A stretch of DNA of 57,595 nucleotides from JABSOG01 sp041583135 (lineage in GTDB: Bacteria > Pseudomonadota > Gammaproteobacteria > Enterobacterales > Alteromonadaceae): NCBI GenBank assembly GCA_041583135.1, contig JBFHGJ010000028.1:1-57595 (forward strand). Direction: 5' to 3'. The notes below the pieces were generated by a model. That model worked only from the letters and a program-made list of their open reading frames with translations, was not told where the DNA came from and searched no databases. Below are positions 34,711 to 43,757 of this stretch, one piece after another (positions within the stretch are counted from its first letter, which is position 1; every line of letters starts with the position of its first letter). A program made the translations under genes and the position numbers.

Positions 34711-35822
34711 TGTTACTGATTGAAAACTTTATCGTATTATTTGAAGCCTCGGCACCATGGTTGATGCTTGGCTTAGTCATTGCCGGACTTATTCAGGTGT
34801 TTGTGCCAGCCTCTTTAATGAGTCAGCAGCTTGGCAAAGACGGCTTTTTAAGCGCCGTGAAAGCGGCGTTTATCGGTGCGCCTTTGCCGCTATGCTCCTG
34901 TGGCGTAATACCTGCCGCCTTAGGACTACGTAAGGCTGGTGCCTCCCGTAGCGCGACGACTTCTTTTTTGGTGGCGACACCTGAAACCGGAGTCGATTCA
35001 ATCACGATGTCTTATGCCCTGCTGGGTCCGTTCATGGCTGTCATTAGGCCGATCACTGCCATTTCTAGTGCCATTGTTGCCGGTTGTCTGGTCGGTAAAG
35101 ACAGTGGTGGAGTTGATACGGCGGCGGATGCTGAAGCCGTTAAGTCTTGTTGTAGCAAAAAGGCCCCGGCGGTCGAGCAAAAAAGCGGTTGTGCCGACAA
35201 AACCCCTGATCCGCAAACCTCAAGCTGCTGTAGTAAGGGGAAGCAAGAAGCGCCAAAAGATGATTGGATTGCTAAAGTGCGCCACAGCCTATATTACAGT
35301 TTTACCGACTTGCTGGGTGGCACAACATTATGGCTGATGATTGGATTGTTTTTCGCCGCCCTTGTGCAAACGTATGTGCCAAGCGACTTTTTGGCTCAGT
35401 GGGGAAGTGGCCTGCTGGCGATGGTGGTGATGGTGCTGATCAGCATTCCAATGTATATCTGCGCTACAGCCTCAACCCCTATTGCGGCGGGATTGTTGTT
35501 GTCGGGTGTGTCGCCCGGCGCGGTTTTGGTGTTTATGATGGCGGGTCCGGCAACCAATATCGCCACTTTAGGTGTTGTGGCAAAGACCTTGGGACGACGG
35601 GCTGTTGTCGCCTATTTGGTTGGGGTGATTGGCACCGCTATCGCTTTTGGCGCTTTGACCGATGCTTTGGTTGCCCATTATGGCTTTGAAGTGGCACCAC
35701 AGATCGGCATGGAACATCAGGTGTTGCCTCAGTGGTTTGTTGTGTTTTGCTCTATTGCGCTATTTCTTCTGATGATACGAGCTGCCATCAAGGAGTATTT
35801 GCCACAGCTCAAGCTGGCTTAA
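34707..35822 (+). CDS. SO_0444-family Cu/Zn efflux permease
   Basis: This encodes 371 residues of a DUF318-type permease with about 8-10 helices in two halves. GAPLPLCSCGVIPAALGLRKAG and the second-half repeat IPMYICATASTPIAAGLL are the core segments. The cytoplasmic loop (about 140-185) is rich in Cys: SCCSK, SGCAD, SSCCSKGK, probable metal-docking sites. Pairing with a ZntR-like MerR gene is the arrangement known for SO_0444 of Shewanella. It should export Zn or Cu. Its last 14 bases overlap the convergent panE gene. Confidence 0.88.
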   Translation: MMLLIENFIVLFEASAPWLMLGLVIAGLIQVFVPASLMSQQLGKDGFLSAVKAAFIGAPLPLCSCGVIPAALGLRKAGASRSATTSFLVATPETGVDSITMSYALLGPFMAVIRPITAISSAIVAGCLVGKDSGGVDTAADAEAVKSCCSKKAPAVEQKSGCADKTPDPQTSSCCSKGKQEAPKDDWIAKVRHSLYYSFTDLLGGTTLWLMIGLFFAALVQTYVPSDFLAQWGSGLLAMVVMVLISIPMYICATASTPIAAGLLLSGVSPGAVLVFMMAGPATNIATLGVVAKTLGRRAVVAYLVGVIGTAIAFGALTDALVAHYGFEVAPQIGMEHQVLPQWFVVFCSIALFLLMIRAAIKEYLPQLKLA

Positions 35823-36696
35823 GTTGGTCGTATAACGATTGGTTCAATGGGGTGCTAATACCGAATTCACCGGCTTTTTGCAGTAAAAAGCCGGTAATAA
35901 AGTCAATCTCGCTGGGCCGTCCGGCGGCAAAATCGCGGTTCATTGAGGAATAGTTTGCGGCGGTGGCCGCTATGACCTTATAACAGCTCTCGATGAGCGC
36001 CTGACTGCTCAGTTCAATACCGGCGCTTTGTGCCACTTCGCCAATTTCTTGGCATAACCCTTGGATAAGTGCGGTAAACTGCGCTTTAGCCAATTCACCA
36101 TTGCGGCAGTTTGCAATCGCCGTTATCGGGTTAATGACGCAGTTTATCGCCAATTTTTGCCACAGTATTGCTTCGATATTTTTTGCCAGTGTCACCGGAG
36201 GAAGCAGCTGCATCAGGGCGGCGGGCAGTTGCGGCCGGTGACCACTGACCCAACCGATGTTGGTTTCACCTTCTCCGGTATGATGAACATGGTATTGCGC
36301 CTTTTTGTATGCACCATGTGTGGTGGTGGCAAACAAAATCGGTTGTTGCTTGCCGAGCAAACGCCTGACAGGCTCGATAGTCCCCATGCCGTTATGGCAC
36401 AAAATCACTAAGGTGTTTGGGGTAATACGTGATTTGAGCTGTGTTATCGCGGCGAGCACATCATAAGCTTTGAGCGGTACGATTAAATAATCTATCGCTT
36501 GTGTGTCGCTATGATGGGAGAGGTTGACCTCAAACGTTTGACGCAGCTCACCTTTGGTCAGTATGACCTGTTGTTTAGTGCCAGTGCTACCTTGGTCTTT
36601 GACAATTAAAGTGACAGGTATCGATTGCTCCGACAGATGAGCGGCAAAAAGCAAACCGATTGCTCCCCGGCCCAATATATACCAGCGCTCAGACAT
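35809..36696 (-). CDS. panE: 2-dehydropantoate 2-reductase (ketopantoate reductase)
   Basis: This encodes 295 residues. The N-terminal Rossmann motif is ILGRGAIGLLFAAHL (GxGxxG), the hinge has ILCHNGMGT, and the C-terminal ApbA/PanE helical domain has the catalytic Lys region (LWQKLAINCVINPITAI) and the SSMNRDFAAGRPSEIDFITGF segment. It makes pantoate from ketopantoate with NADPH in coenzyme A synthesis. It overlaps the VanZ-like gene by 8 bases upstream and converges with the efflux gene. Confidence 0.92.
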   Translation of the reverse strand: MSERWYILGRGAIGLLFAAHLSEQSIPVTLIVKDQGSTGTKQQVILTKGELRQTFEVNLSHHSDTQAIDYLIVPLKAYDVLAAITQLKSRITPNTLVILCHNGMGTIEPVRRLLGKQQPILFATTTHGAYKKAQYHVHHTGEGETNIGWVSGHRPQLPAALMQLLPPVTLAKNIEAILWQKLAINCVINPITAIANCRNGELAKAQFTALIQGLCQEIGEVAQSAGIELSSQALIESCYKVIAATAANYSSMNRDFAAGRPSEIDFITGFLLQKAGEFGISTPLNQSLYDQLKPA

Positions 36697-37066
36697 CGCG
36701 CTTGGCCTTGCGTTTTTCTTGAGTTGCCAAGTTTGGCCAAATACGCACTAAGGCAAAAAACAGCAGCACGCCGAGCATATCGGCAAGCCAGTCGAAGATA
36801 TCGGCGCTGCGATAGCCACTCAAGCCCTGTAGCACTTCAATCAGGGCGCCATAAATACCAAACCAAAACAGCTGAGTCTTTTGACTGGTTGTATGGGCTT
36901 TGTTTATCAGTAAAGCCAACACAAAAAAGATACCGGCATGAACGATTTTATCGAGGTGTGGAATTTCAATACCAGAATGGGCACTTGGCGTCAGAAACTT
37001 ATAACTGATAAAGATTAAGAACAACCAAAATAACCAGCGATAGAGCGTGCTCAGATGCTGCGACAC
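36689..37066 (-). CDS. VanZ-like small membrane protein
   Basis: This encodes 125 residues with four membrane helices and the VanZ-type pattern HLDKIVHAGIFFVLALL and GALIEVLQGLSGYRSADIFDWLADMLG. The family is of uncertain function in Gram-negatives. It is translationally overlapped with panE. Confidence 0.82.
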   Translation of the reverse strand: MSQHLSTLYRWLFWLFLIFISYKFLTPSAHSGIEIPHLDKIVHAGIFFVLALLINKAHTTSQKTQLFWFGIYGALIEVLQGLSGYRSADIFDWLADMLGVLLFFALVRIWPNLATQEKRKAKRDV

Positions 37067-37167
37067 TTCAACAAACCTTCAAGATAAAAATTTTGCAGAT
37101 TATACCAGACAAAAACGCTATAATCGCCAGCATTTTAGCCAAGCTAGCGTTTAAAGAGGAACACAAA

Positions 37168-37650
37168 ATGCCTTCTTTTGATATTGTCTCAGAGGTCGAT
37201 TCTCCTGAGATCTTAAATACCTGCAACAATGCCACCAAGATGTTGGCCACGCGTTTTGATTTCAGAGGCGTTGAAGCCAGCTTTGAAATCAAAGACGACG
37301 TCATCACCATGAAAGCCGAAGCAGAATTTCAAGTTCAGCAAATGTGGGATATCTTGGTCAAAGAAGCAGTCAAACGTAAAATCGACGTTAAAGCGATTGA
37401 ACTGAAAGACGTTGTTCACTCGGGCAAGACATTCTCTCAGCAGGTGATCTTTAAAAATGGTATCGAATCGACGGTGGCGAAAAAATTGGTCAAAGCCATC
37501 AAAGATTCAAAAATCAAAGTTCAAGCGCAGATTCAAGGTGAGCAGTTGCGTGTCACCGGTAAAAAACGCGATGACTTGCAGGCCGTTATGGCGTTGGTTC
37601 GTGAGCAAGACTTCGGCCAACCGTTTCAATTCAACAACTTCCGCGATTAA
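37168..37650 (+). CDS. yajQ: YajQ family nucleotide-binding protein
   Basis: This encodes 160 residues from ATG 37168, with AGAGGA 8 bases upstream; the open frame reaches further but MPSFDIVSEVD is the family start. It has two ferredoxin-like halves with GKTFSQQVIFKNGIESTVAKKLVKAIKDSKIKVQAQIQGEQ, quoted in part, and ends QPFQFNNFRD. YajQ-like proteins bind c-di-GMP in Xanthomonas and Pseudomonas, relevant because an HD-GYP protein is encoded in this window. Confidence 0.93.
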   Translation: MPSFDIVSEVDSPEILNTCNNATKMLATRFDFRGVEASFEIKDDVITMKAEAEFQVQQMWDILVKEAVKRKIDVKAIELKDVVHSGKTFSQQVIFKNGIESTVAKKLVKAIKDSKIKVQAQIQGEQLRVTGKKRDDLQAVMALVREQDFGQPFQFNNFRD

Positions 37651-37679
37651 TAGCGATTGTCTGTCGCCTTGTACAATAA

Positions 37680-37701
37680 GCCCTGAGCTTGTGCTTAGGG
37701 C
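37680..37701. terminator. Hairpin between convergent yajQ and msrA
   Basis: GCCCTGAGC (37680-37688) pairs with GCTTAGGGC (37693-37701, one G-U pair on the plus strand) around TTGT. It includes the msrA stop codon and can serve both genes. Confidence 0.5.
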
Positions 37702-38246
37702 CTTAGTTGCTCGGCAAACAACGCTTTTATCTTTTCCATTTTTGGCCTGATGACGATTTGGCAGTAGGGCTGGTCGGGGTTTTCTAAATAGAAATCCTGA
37801 TGGTAGTCCGGTCCGACATAAAACGGCATGGCAGGGCGAACTTCTGTGACTATCTTTCGTGGATATATGCCACTGTCATCTAACGCCTCAATCATTTTGA
37901 GCGCGGTTTGATGTTGCGCTTGACTGTGATAAAACACCACTGAGCGATAATGTGGGCCGACATCGTGGCCTTGGCGGTTTAATGTCGTCGGGTCATGGGC
38001 GGCAAAAAATACCGCCAACAGTTGCTCATAAGGCAAAATTTGTGCATCGAAGGTAACTTTGACCACTTCAATATGTTCACTTTGACCCGAGCATACCGAT
38101 CCATAGCTTGGATTGGCATTTTGACCACCGCTAAAACCGCTTTGCATCGACAGCACGCCATTGATTTGGCTGAAAACCGCCTCTATGCACCAGTAGCAGC
38201 CGCCACCTAAGGTTGCCGTTTGAATCGATTGACCTGCATCGCTCAT
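37695..38246 (-). CDS. msrA: Peptide methionine-S-sulfoxide reductase MsrA
   Basis: This encodes 183 residues from the ATG at 38246, which has AGAGGA at the right distance; longer in-frame starts (38291, 38402) lack one. The catalytic motif is GGGCYWCIEAVF (Cys17; most MsrA have GCFWC), followed by GFSGG, HIEVVKVTFD and DVGPHYRSVVFY. MsrA repairs methionine-S-sulfoxide in proteins. A divergent CPYC mini-protein gene starts 146 bases away. Confidence 0.93.
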   Translation of the reverse strand: MSDAGQSIQTATLGGGCYWCIEAVFSQINGVLSMQSGFSGGQNANPSYGSVCSGQSEHIEVVKVTFDAQILPYEQLLAVFFAAHDPTTLNRQGHDVGPHYRSVVFYHSQAQHQTALKMIEALDDSGIYPRKIVTEVRPAMPFYVGPDYHQDFYLENPDQPYCQIVIRPKMEKIKALFAEQLRP

Positions 38247-38391
38247 TGGTAATTCCTCTATGCCAGTTCTATTATCAATAGGTGTAGTCATGAAATTTGA
38301 TATCTTCACCCATTGTCCGCATTGTTTGAGCGTATCATAGTTTGATAGGGTATGATTATTGCCTCTACCATCTTTTTGACTGGATGTTTTA

Positions 38392-38490
38392 GTGACAAAC
38401 AAGAAAAACTGCCCCTATTGCCGCCGTATCAGGGCCATATTGTTGTGGACGGTGATAGTATTTGTCGTATATTTTGCTTTTTACCGTTAA
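38392..38490 (+). CDS. CPYC membrane mini-protein (32 residues)
   Basis: GTG 38392 to TAA 38488-38490 encodes 32 residues: a basic N-terminus with CPYCRRIR (Cys at 7 and 10), then about 18 hydrophobic residues (AILLWTVIVFVVYFAF) ending in Tyr-Arg. A weak GGA lies 7 bases upstream of the GTG. CPYC is the active-site motif of glutaredoxins but also occurs in zinc-binding proteins. The layout, a CxxC on a short cytoplasmic tail next to one membrane helix, is unlikely in random sequence. Neighbours are msrA (divergent) and a small gene at 38612. No family recognised; expression unproven. Confidence 0.5.
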   Translation: MTNKKNCPYCRRIRAILLWTVIVFVVYFAFYR

Positions 38491-38611
38491 AGCGCTTAAC
38501 AAAGTTTGATTTTTAACGATAAAATGACAAACAATATTGAACTGCAATCAGACTTGCGGTAAAAGTCTGCAAATCTATGAAAGACCGAATGAAAATGATA
38601 GGAGTGAGCCT

Positions 38612-38953
38612 ATGAAATCTGTTGATCAAGAAAGGGCATATATCCTCAGTGGGCGAAACACCATTATCCATAAATTGAAGAAGCTTGATTTAGTGATTGT
38701 CAATGATGAAGAAGACCCGATATTGAAGGTCTCTCACCAAGGCATGAGCTTGTTCAAGCAGCCGTTGCCGAAAAATCGCCGCGAGGCGAAAGAGCGCTAT
38801 TTGGAAATTATTTATATTGCCGCGCCTGAAGTGTTTAGTGAAAACAAAACGCTGTTGTTTGTTCAAGCACTTGACGGTAGAGAGTATAAAATTGATTACT
38901 CGAAGAAAAATACCAAACAATTTGTCAGGATCCATCAGGAAAATTGTTTATAG
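38612..38953 (+). CDS. Small hypothetical protein upstream of the FapA-like gene
   Basis: This encodes 113 residues from ATG 38612 with AGGAG 7 bases upstream. Soluble, basic, mixed alpha/beta; no family recognised. It is 48 bases before the FapA-type gene and co-oriented, so possibly co-transcribed. An earlier in-frame ATG at 38537 has no ribosome site. Confidence 0.7.
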   Translation: MKSVDQERAYILSGRNTIIHKLKKLDLVIVNDEEDPILKVSHQGMSLFKQPLPKNRREAKERYLEIIYIAAPEVFSENKTLLFVQALDGREYKIDYSKKNTKQFVRIHQENCL

Positions 38954-39001
38954 TTTGTAGGCTGATTAAACAACAACAACATTTGATTAGGGATTGCCAT
39001 T

Positions 39002-40681
39002 TTGCCAGATGTAAACATACAGCTTGTTGAAGGCGGAAATAAAGCCAAGCTCACTTTAGTCTATAAAGGTGACGGCGAGCGTTTGGAAAAAACGGCATTC
39101 ATCAAGCAACTGGAATCCACTGAAATCGGTAGATTCTATCTGTTGATGGATGAATTTATGGTGGTTCTGAGCGGCTATAATCAATTTGTTGATTCTCTCC
39201 ATGCTCAAGAAGACGGTGTCGGTACTCAGTTTTCCGGTGTCGTTGCAGAAAAGAAAAATGCTCATTTGCGTATCATTATCGCAGAAGATGAAATGAGCGC
39301 CGACGCGCAAATCTTTGCCGCCTACGGTGGCACCCATGTCTCAGCCAATCAAATCGTTAAAGCCGCTCAAGATCAAGGGGTGACCTTTGGTTTTGATAAG
39401 AACAAGCTGGTGGGATTGGCCGCCAAGGCCAGTAGAGGTGCGCCGGGCGAGGAGTTTCAAGAGACTATTGCCCTTGGCAAAGAGCCTATCAACGGCACCA
39501 ATGCCAGATTTGATCAATTAGTCGAATGCTTTAAAGACCGCGTGTTAAAGCCGCAAGTCAGCGATGAGAAGTCCGATAAGGTCGATATGCGTAACTTGGG
39601 CGGTTTGGTGTCGGTGAAACCGGGCGACCCGGTTATGCGCAAAATTCCCTATACCAAAGGTCAACGTGGCCAATCTGTGACCGGCAATGTGATTGACACC
39701 ATTGATGGTGTTGACGCTGAGTTGGTTGCCGGCGGCGGTACTGAGATTGACCCCAAAGATCCCAATGTTTTGTTGGCCACCATTGTCGGTTTGCCACGTA
39801 GGCTTGATAACGGCATGGCGGTCGAAGACGTGTTTGAGATCCCCAAAGTGGATGTCTCAACCGGTAATGTCGAATATGAAGGTAGTGTTATCGTCAACGG
39901 TGATGTTGGTGAAGGCATGACCATCAGCGCTAGGGGAGATATCAACATCACCGGGTTTGTCGATTCAGCAACAATTATTGCCGATGGTGATGTGGTGATT
40001 GGCAAGTCGGCTATCGGCCGCCAAATTGAAGGTGTCGATGCCACTGATTACTCCACCCACATTGAAGCCAAAGGCAATGTCTTTATTCGCCATGCTCAGT
40101 ATATTCAAGTGGTGAGCAGCAAATTGGTGACCATTGAAAAGCAATTGCTCCATAGCCGTATTGTTGCCGAGAGTGCACTGATCGGCACCGAAGAAAACCC
40201 CAACGGCAAAATCATCGGTGGCAGCATGAGCTTAATTAAATCGCTCAGAGCCGGTACTTTGGGCGCGCCTGCCGGTAGTCATTCGAAAGTGGAATTCAAC
40301 CAAATATTTGACAAAGTGATTGCCAAACGCGAGCAACTCAGAGATAAAGTCGAAGAACAAAAGAACATCATGGAAGACATTAAAACCGCCGTTGAACACA
40401 TCAAAGAGTTGCCTAACTCGGAAGAAAAAAAGGCGCTTTTGACCGAATCGGTTCACAGCTTTGAAAAGCATAAAAAGATCCACGGTCTGTTAGTGGCGAA
40501 AAATAAAGCGCTTGAGCAGAAGCAGCGCAGCTTATTCAATGAGTGTTCGATAGAGATCAAAGACCGGATTTATCCCGGTATCGACTTGGTTTTCGGCAAT
40601 GAAAAAACTCGCACCAAACGTGAACACGGTCCTTCTAAAGTCAAGGTTTTAGAAGGCAAGCTACGTATTGACCCGTTATAA
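39002..40681 (+). CDS. FapA family protein (DUF342)
   Basis: This encodes 559 residues from a TTG start at 39002, with AGGGA 8 bases upstream. The central part (about 195-420) has the DUF342 signature: MRNLGGLVSVKPGDPVMRKIPYTKGQRGQSVTG and the beta-helix strands VEYEGSVIVNGDVGEGMTISARGDINITGFVDSATIIADGDVVI, both quoted in part. The C-terminal third (about 430-520) is a coiled coil. FapA-like proteins are linked to flagellar assembly or polar organisation in Vibrio; no flagellar genes are nearby. Confidence 0.85.
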   Translation: MPDVNIQLVEGGNKAKLTLVYKGDGERLEKTAFIKQLESTEIGRFYLLMDEFMVVLSGYNQFVDSLHAQEDGVGTQFSGVVAEKKNAHLRIIIAEDEMSADAQIFAAYGGTHVSANQIVKAAQDQGVTFGFDKNKLVGLAAKASRGAPGEEFQETIALGKEPINGTNARFDQLVECFKDRVLKPQVSDEKSDKVDMRNLGGLVSVKPGDPVMRKIPYTKGQRGQSVTGNVIDTIDGVDAELVAGGGTEIDPKDPNVLLATIVGLPRRLDNGMAVEDVFEIPKVDVSTGNVEYEGSVIVNGDVGEGMTISARGDINITGFVDSATIIADGDVVIGKSAIGRQIEGVDATDYSTHIEAKGNVFIRHAQYIQVVSSKLVTIEKQLLHSRIVAESALIGTEENPNGKIIGGSMSLIKSLRAGTLGAPAGSHSKVEFNQIFDKVIAKREQLRDKVEEQKNIMEDIKTAVEHIKELPNSEEKKALLTESVHSFEKHKKIHGLLVAKNKALEQKQRSLFNECSIEIKDRIYPGIDLVFGNEKTRTKREHGPSKVKVLEGKLRIDPL

Positions 40682-40794
40682 CCCGCTTGCTGGATAGCCA
40701 CCTTTTAAACCCACTAATTTCTTGCTGAATCCAACTCTGGCCTGGCTTTTGCTTTGAATTCCATCAGACAGTTTTTTGGCGGTGGGAAGATGAA

Positions 40795-43065
40795 ATGAAA
40801 AAGTTGGTACATTTCAATACGATTTTATTAGGCATATCCCTGTTGGCCGGTTGTGGCGGCGGATCAGGGGGCGATACAGGTGGCAGCGGCGGCTCAGGCG
40901 GCGGTAATACCACGCCAAGTGTCAATGCCGGTATTGATCAAACAGTAAACGAACAACTGGGCGCGACGCTCAATGCCGTGGGCTATCCTGATGGCGGCAG
41001 CTATTCTTGGACACAGACCGCAGGGCCGGTGTTGGCCGGTTTTCCGGCAGCCTCTCAGAGCGTAGAAATTGTAGCGCCGACGGTAAAAACCGAGCAAACC
41101 TTAAGTTTTAGTGTGGAGTACACCACGACAGACGGCAATATTGTCAATGACAGTATCAGCGTCAAAGTTTTGCCGGTCAACCGAACACCAGTTGCCGTGG
41201 CCAGTCTAAAAACCCCCAACAGCGATCCTGTCGCGCCGGATGCGACCGTGGTGCTAAGCGCCGCAGATTCGTTTGACCGCGATGCCGATGGTTCAATTGT
41301 CGGCTACCAGTGGACACAAGGGGACAATTCACCGGCAGTGTCGGTGCTAAACGGCAACTCATCGGTAGAATTTCACTTTATTGCGCCGATGGTATCTACG
41401 TTGACGGCTATTCCTTTTAAATTGACCATTACCGATGACGAAGGGGCGAGCGCCGAATATGATATTTCGGTCAATGTCGATCCGAATCTAAGTGTCGCAT
41501 CGGTTTCTGGCGGTGCCGACCAAGTGGTTAACGAAGAACAAACGGTGACGCTGAGCGCTAGTGGCGATCCTATCGGTGGGACATATACTTGGAGCCAGCT
41601 CTCGGGGGATGCGCTTTCGACGTTTCCAACGACCGGTGAAACCGTGCAATTTACTACGCCACCGACGAAGAACATCAAAAACTACGAATTTAGAGTTAGC
41701 TACGAATCACCTACCGGCTTTTTGGCCTATGATCAGGTGAAAGTGACCGTCAACCCGGTCAACAAGCTACCAACAGCAATTGTACGGGTGTTGAGTCCGG
41801 CAATTTTACCGGCCGCGCCAAGTGCGCTGGTTACGCTCGATGGTTCGGCTTCTACCGACAGTGACGGCTCGATCACCAGTTACAGCTGGACGCAGATCAG
41901 CGGTTCGAGCAGTATCACCCCTGAAACGTCGTCAGATCAAGCAACCTTCAAGTTCCGTGCACCGGTGCAGAAAAACCCTGAAAGTTATGTGTTTAGACTG
42001 ACGGTCACCGATGATGAGCAAGGTCAGGGGACTTTTGATATTGAAATCGATATCGAAGGGACCGACGACCTGATTGTCGCCAACGCCGGTGAAAATCAAA
42101 TTGTTGATGAGTTCTCGACAGTTACCTTAGACGGTGAGGCAAGCTATTCAAGTATTTCAACGGTCAGCTGTAGTTGGCGTCAATTATCCGGCTCTACCGT
42201 GTCGTTCAATAATCCTGACAACTGCACCAGCAGCTTTGTTGCGCCAAATGTCGATGTCAGTAGTGACCTTATCTTTGAGCTCAAAGCAACCAATACCCAA
42301 GGCGACAGTGCCACCGATACCGTTACTATCAATGTCAACCCAATTGCTCTTGGTAAGATCTCAGATACCGGTCAAACCCTTTGCTATGACGAGGCTGGCA
42401 CAATCAGCTGCGGCAGTTCAACTTATCCAAGACAGGATGCCGAGTATGGGCGCGATAGTGTGGCGGATTACTTAGATAAAGTGGGCACTGGTAGTGCGGG
42501 TTTTGATTTTACCAAGCTCGATGCCAATGGCGACGAACTACCTAACGACGATATAGATTTTGCCTGTGTCAGAGATAACTTCACCGGCCTTATCTGGGAG
42601 ATCAAAACCGTATCGAATGTCAGTGTGCCCAACACCGGCTTGCGTGATAGCAAGAACACCTACACTTGGGCATATCCCGATGGTTCTACCGGTGGTGAAA
42701 GTGGTAGTGCGGCAGATCCGTTAACGACTTGCCCCAGCACATCTGACTGTGGCCTTGAGACCTTTGTTAAAGAAGTGAATGAAAGCATTTACTGTGGCGC
42801 AGCCAATTGGCGAGTGCCGACGTTAACTGAACTGCAATCTTTGGTGAACTACAGCAAAGATTCATCTACCGGGGTCTTAGACAGTGCCATATTTAATGAT
42901 TTACCCAGCGCCGGGTTGCAGGGCCACCAGTATTATTGGACCAGTGAAACCAGCGCCGATGGTGGCGGCAAAATGACCGCTTGGGTGCTCAATTTCGTTA
43001 ACGGTAACGACAACAGTCTACCCAAAACCAGTACCGTGTATGTGCGATTGGTCAGAACGCCTTAG
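40795..43065 (+). CDS. Lipoprotein with Ig/PKD-like repeats and a C-terminal DUF1566 (Lcl) domain
   Basis: This encodes 756 residues. The lipobox is LLAGC (Cys20), followed by a Gly/Ser linker. Four Ig/PKD-like modules follow (about 40-500), recognisable by repeats of NAGxxQxVxE...YSWTQ..G and VTDDEG. The C-terminal Lcl/DUF1566 domain (about 560-756) has DNFTGLIWEIKT, NWRVPTLTELQSLVNY, YYWTSET and VYVRLVRTP. A surface adhesin-type lipoprotein is the likely role. It is followed at 16 bases by a second, shorter Lcl protein. Confidence 0.85.
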   Translation: MKKLVHFNTILLGISLLAGCGGGSGGDTGGSGGSGGGNTTPSVNAGIDQTVNEQLGATLNAVGYPDGGSYSWTQTAGPVLAGFPAASQSVEIVAPTVKTEQTLSFSVEYTTTDGNIVNDSISVKVLPVNRTPVAVASLKTPNSDPVAPDATVVLSAADSFDRDADGSIVGYQWTQGDNSPAVSVLNGNSSVEFHFIAPMVSTLTAIPFKLTITDDEGASAEYDISVNVDPNLSVASVSGGADQVVNEEQTVTLSASGDPIGGTYTWSQLSGDALSTFPTTGETVQFTTPPTKNIKNYEFRVSYESPTGFLAYDQVKVTVNPVNKLPTAIVRVLSPAILPAAPSALVTLDGSASTDSDGSITSYSWTQISGSSSITPETSSDQATFKFRAPVQKNPESYVFRLTVTDDEQGQGTFDIEIDIEGTDDLIVANAGENQIVDEFSTVTLDGEASYSSISTVSCSWRQLSGSTVSFNNPDNCTSSFVAPNVDVSSDLIFELKATNTQGDSATDTVTINVNPIALGKISDTGQTLCYDEAGTISCGSSTYPRQDAEYGRDSVADYLDKVGTGSAGFDFTKLDANGDELPNDDIDFACVRDNFTGLIWEIKTVSNVSVPNTGLRDSKNTYTWAYPDGSTGGESGSAADPLTTCPSTSDCGLETFVKEVNESIYCGAANWRVPTLTELQSLVNYSKDSSTGVLDSAIFNDLPSAGLQGHQYYWTSETSADGGGKMTAWVLNFVNGNDNSLPKTSTVYVRLVRTP

Positions 43066-43080
43066 TGGGGAGAAGTGAAA

Positions 43081-43602
43081 ATGAAATTAAATCGTCTTAA
43101 CGCACTGGTGCTATGCGCCATCGTGTCAACCAACGCGGCAGCCGCCCAGGTATGTTACGAGTCGCTGACCGAAACCACACCTGTGGACAATTTTTCGCAG
43201 TTGTCTAACGGCGTGGTACAGGATAAAACTACCGGACTGATGTGGACCCGTTGTGCCTATGGTCAAACGTGGGATAGCACCAACTCTACCTGTACCGGCA
43301 ATGCGGTAAAGATCACTTGGCAAGATGCGCTGCAACTGTCTAAAAACATCAACGATGGCGGTCACAGCGATTGGCGTTTGCCAAACATCAAAGAGTTGGC
43401 GACCATTGTTGAAAAGCGCTGTGTCGATGCCTCGGTCAATTCGGTGCTATTTCCGGCAACCTCGCCGGAAAACTACTGGACATCGACGACGGTAAGCGGC
43501 AACGAAGGCTCGGCATGGTCGATTGCTTTTTACAGCGGTAAGAACAACACCAAAGACAAACTGCTGGACTTGCACGTTCGTTTTGTTCGATATGCAGAAT
43601 AA
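43081..43602 (+). CDS. Secreted DUF1566 (Lcl-domain) protein
   Basis: This encodes 173 residues from ATG 43081, with GGGGAG 8 bases upstream; the GTG at 43075 is too close to it. A signal peptide (about 1-20, ending AAA/AQ) precedes a single Lcl domain: VVQDKTTGLMWTRC, SDWRLPNIKELATIV, NYWTSTT, VRFVRYAE. It shares this domain with the preceding lipoprotein and is probably co-transcribed. Cys pairs suggest disulfides outside the cytoplasm. Confidence 0.87.
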   Translation: MKLNRLNALVLCAIVSTNAAAAQVCYESLTETTPVDNFSQLSNGVVQDKTTGLMWTRCAYGQTWDSTNSTCTGNAVKITWQDALQLSKNINDGGHSDWRLPNIKELATIVEKRCVDASVNSVLFPATSPENYWTSTTVSGNEGSAWSIAFYSGKNNTKDKLLDLHVRFVRYAE

Positions 43603-43757
43603 CGCATTTGGCTGATATTTATCTTGAGATTTGCTAACCTGCTGGCTGGCCACTAAGGAAGTTTGGCAGAGAATGTGTCCGTTGCGACAAGGACTTGACG
43701 GGCACGGCTAGGTAACGTGAAGGAATAAAGTGCAAGCAGGTATATCTCAAGGTGCCA

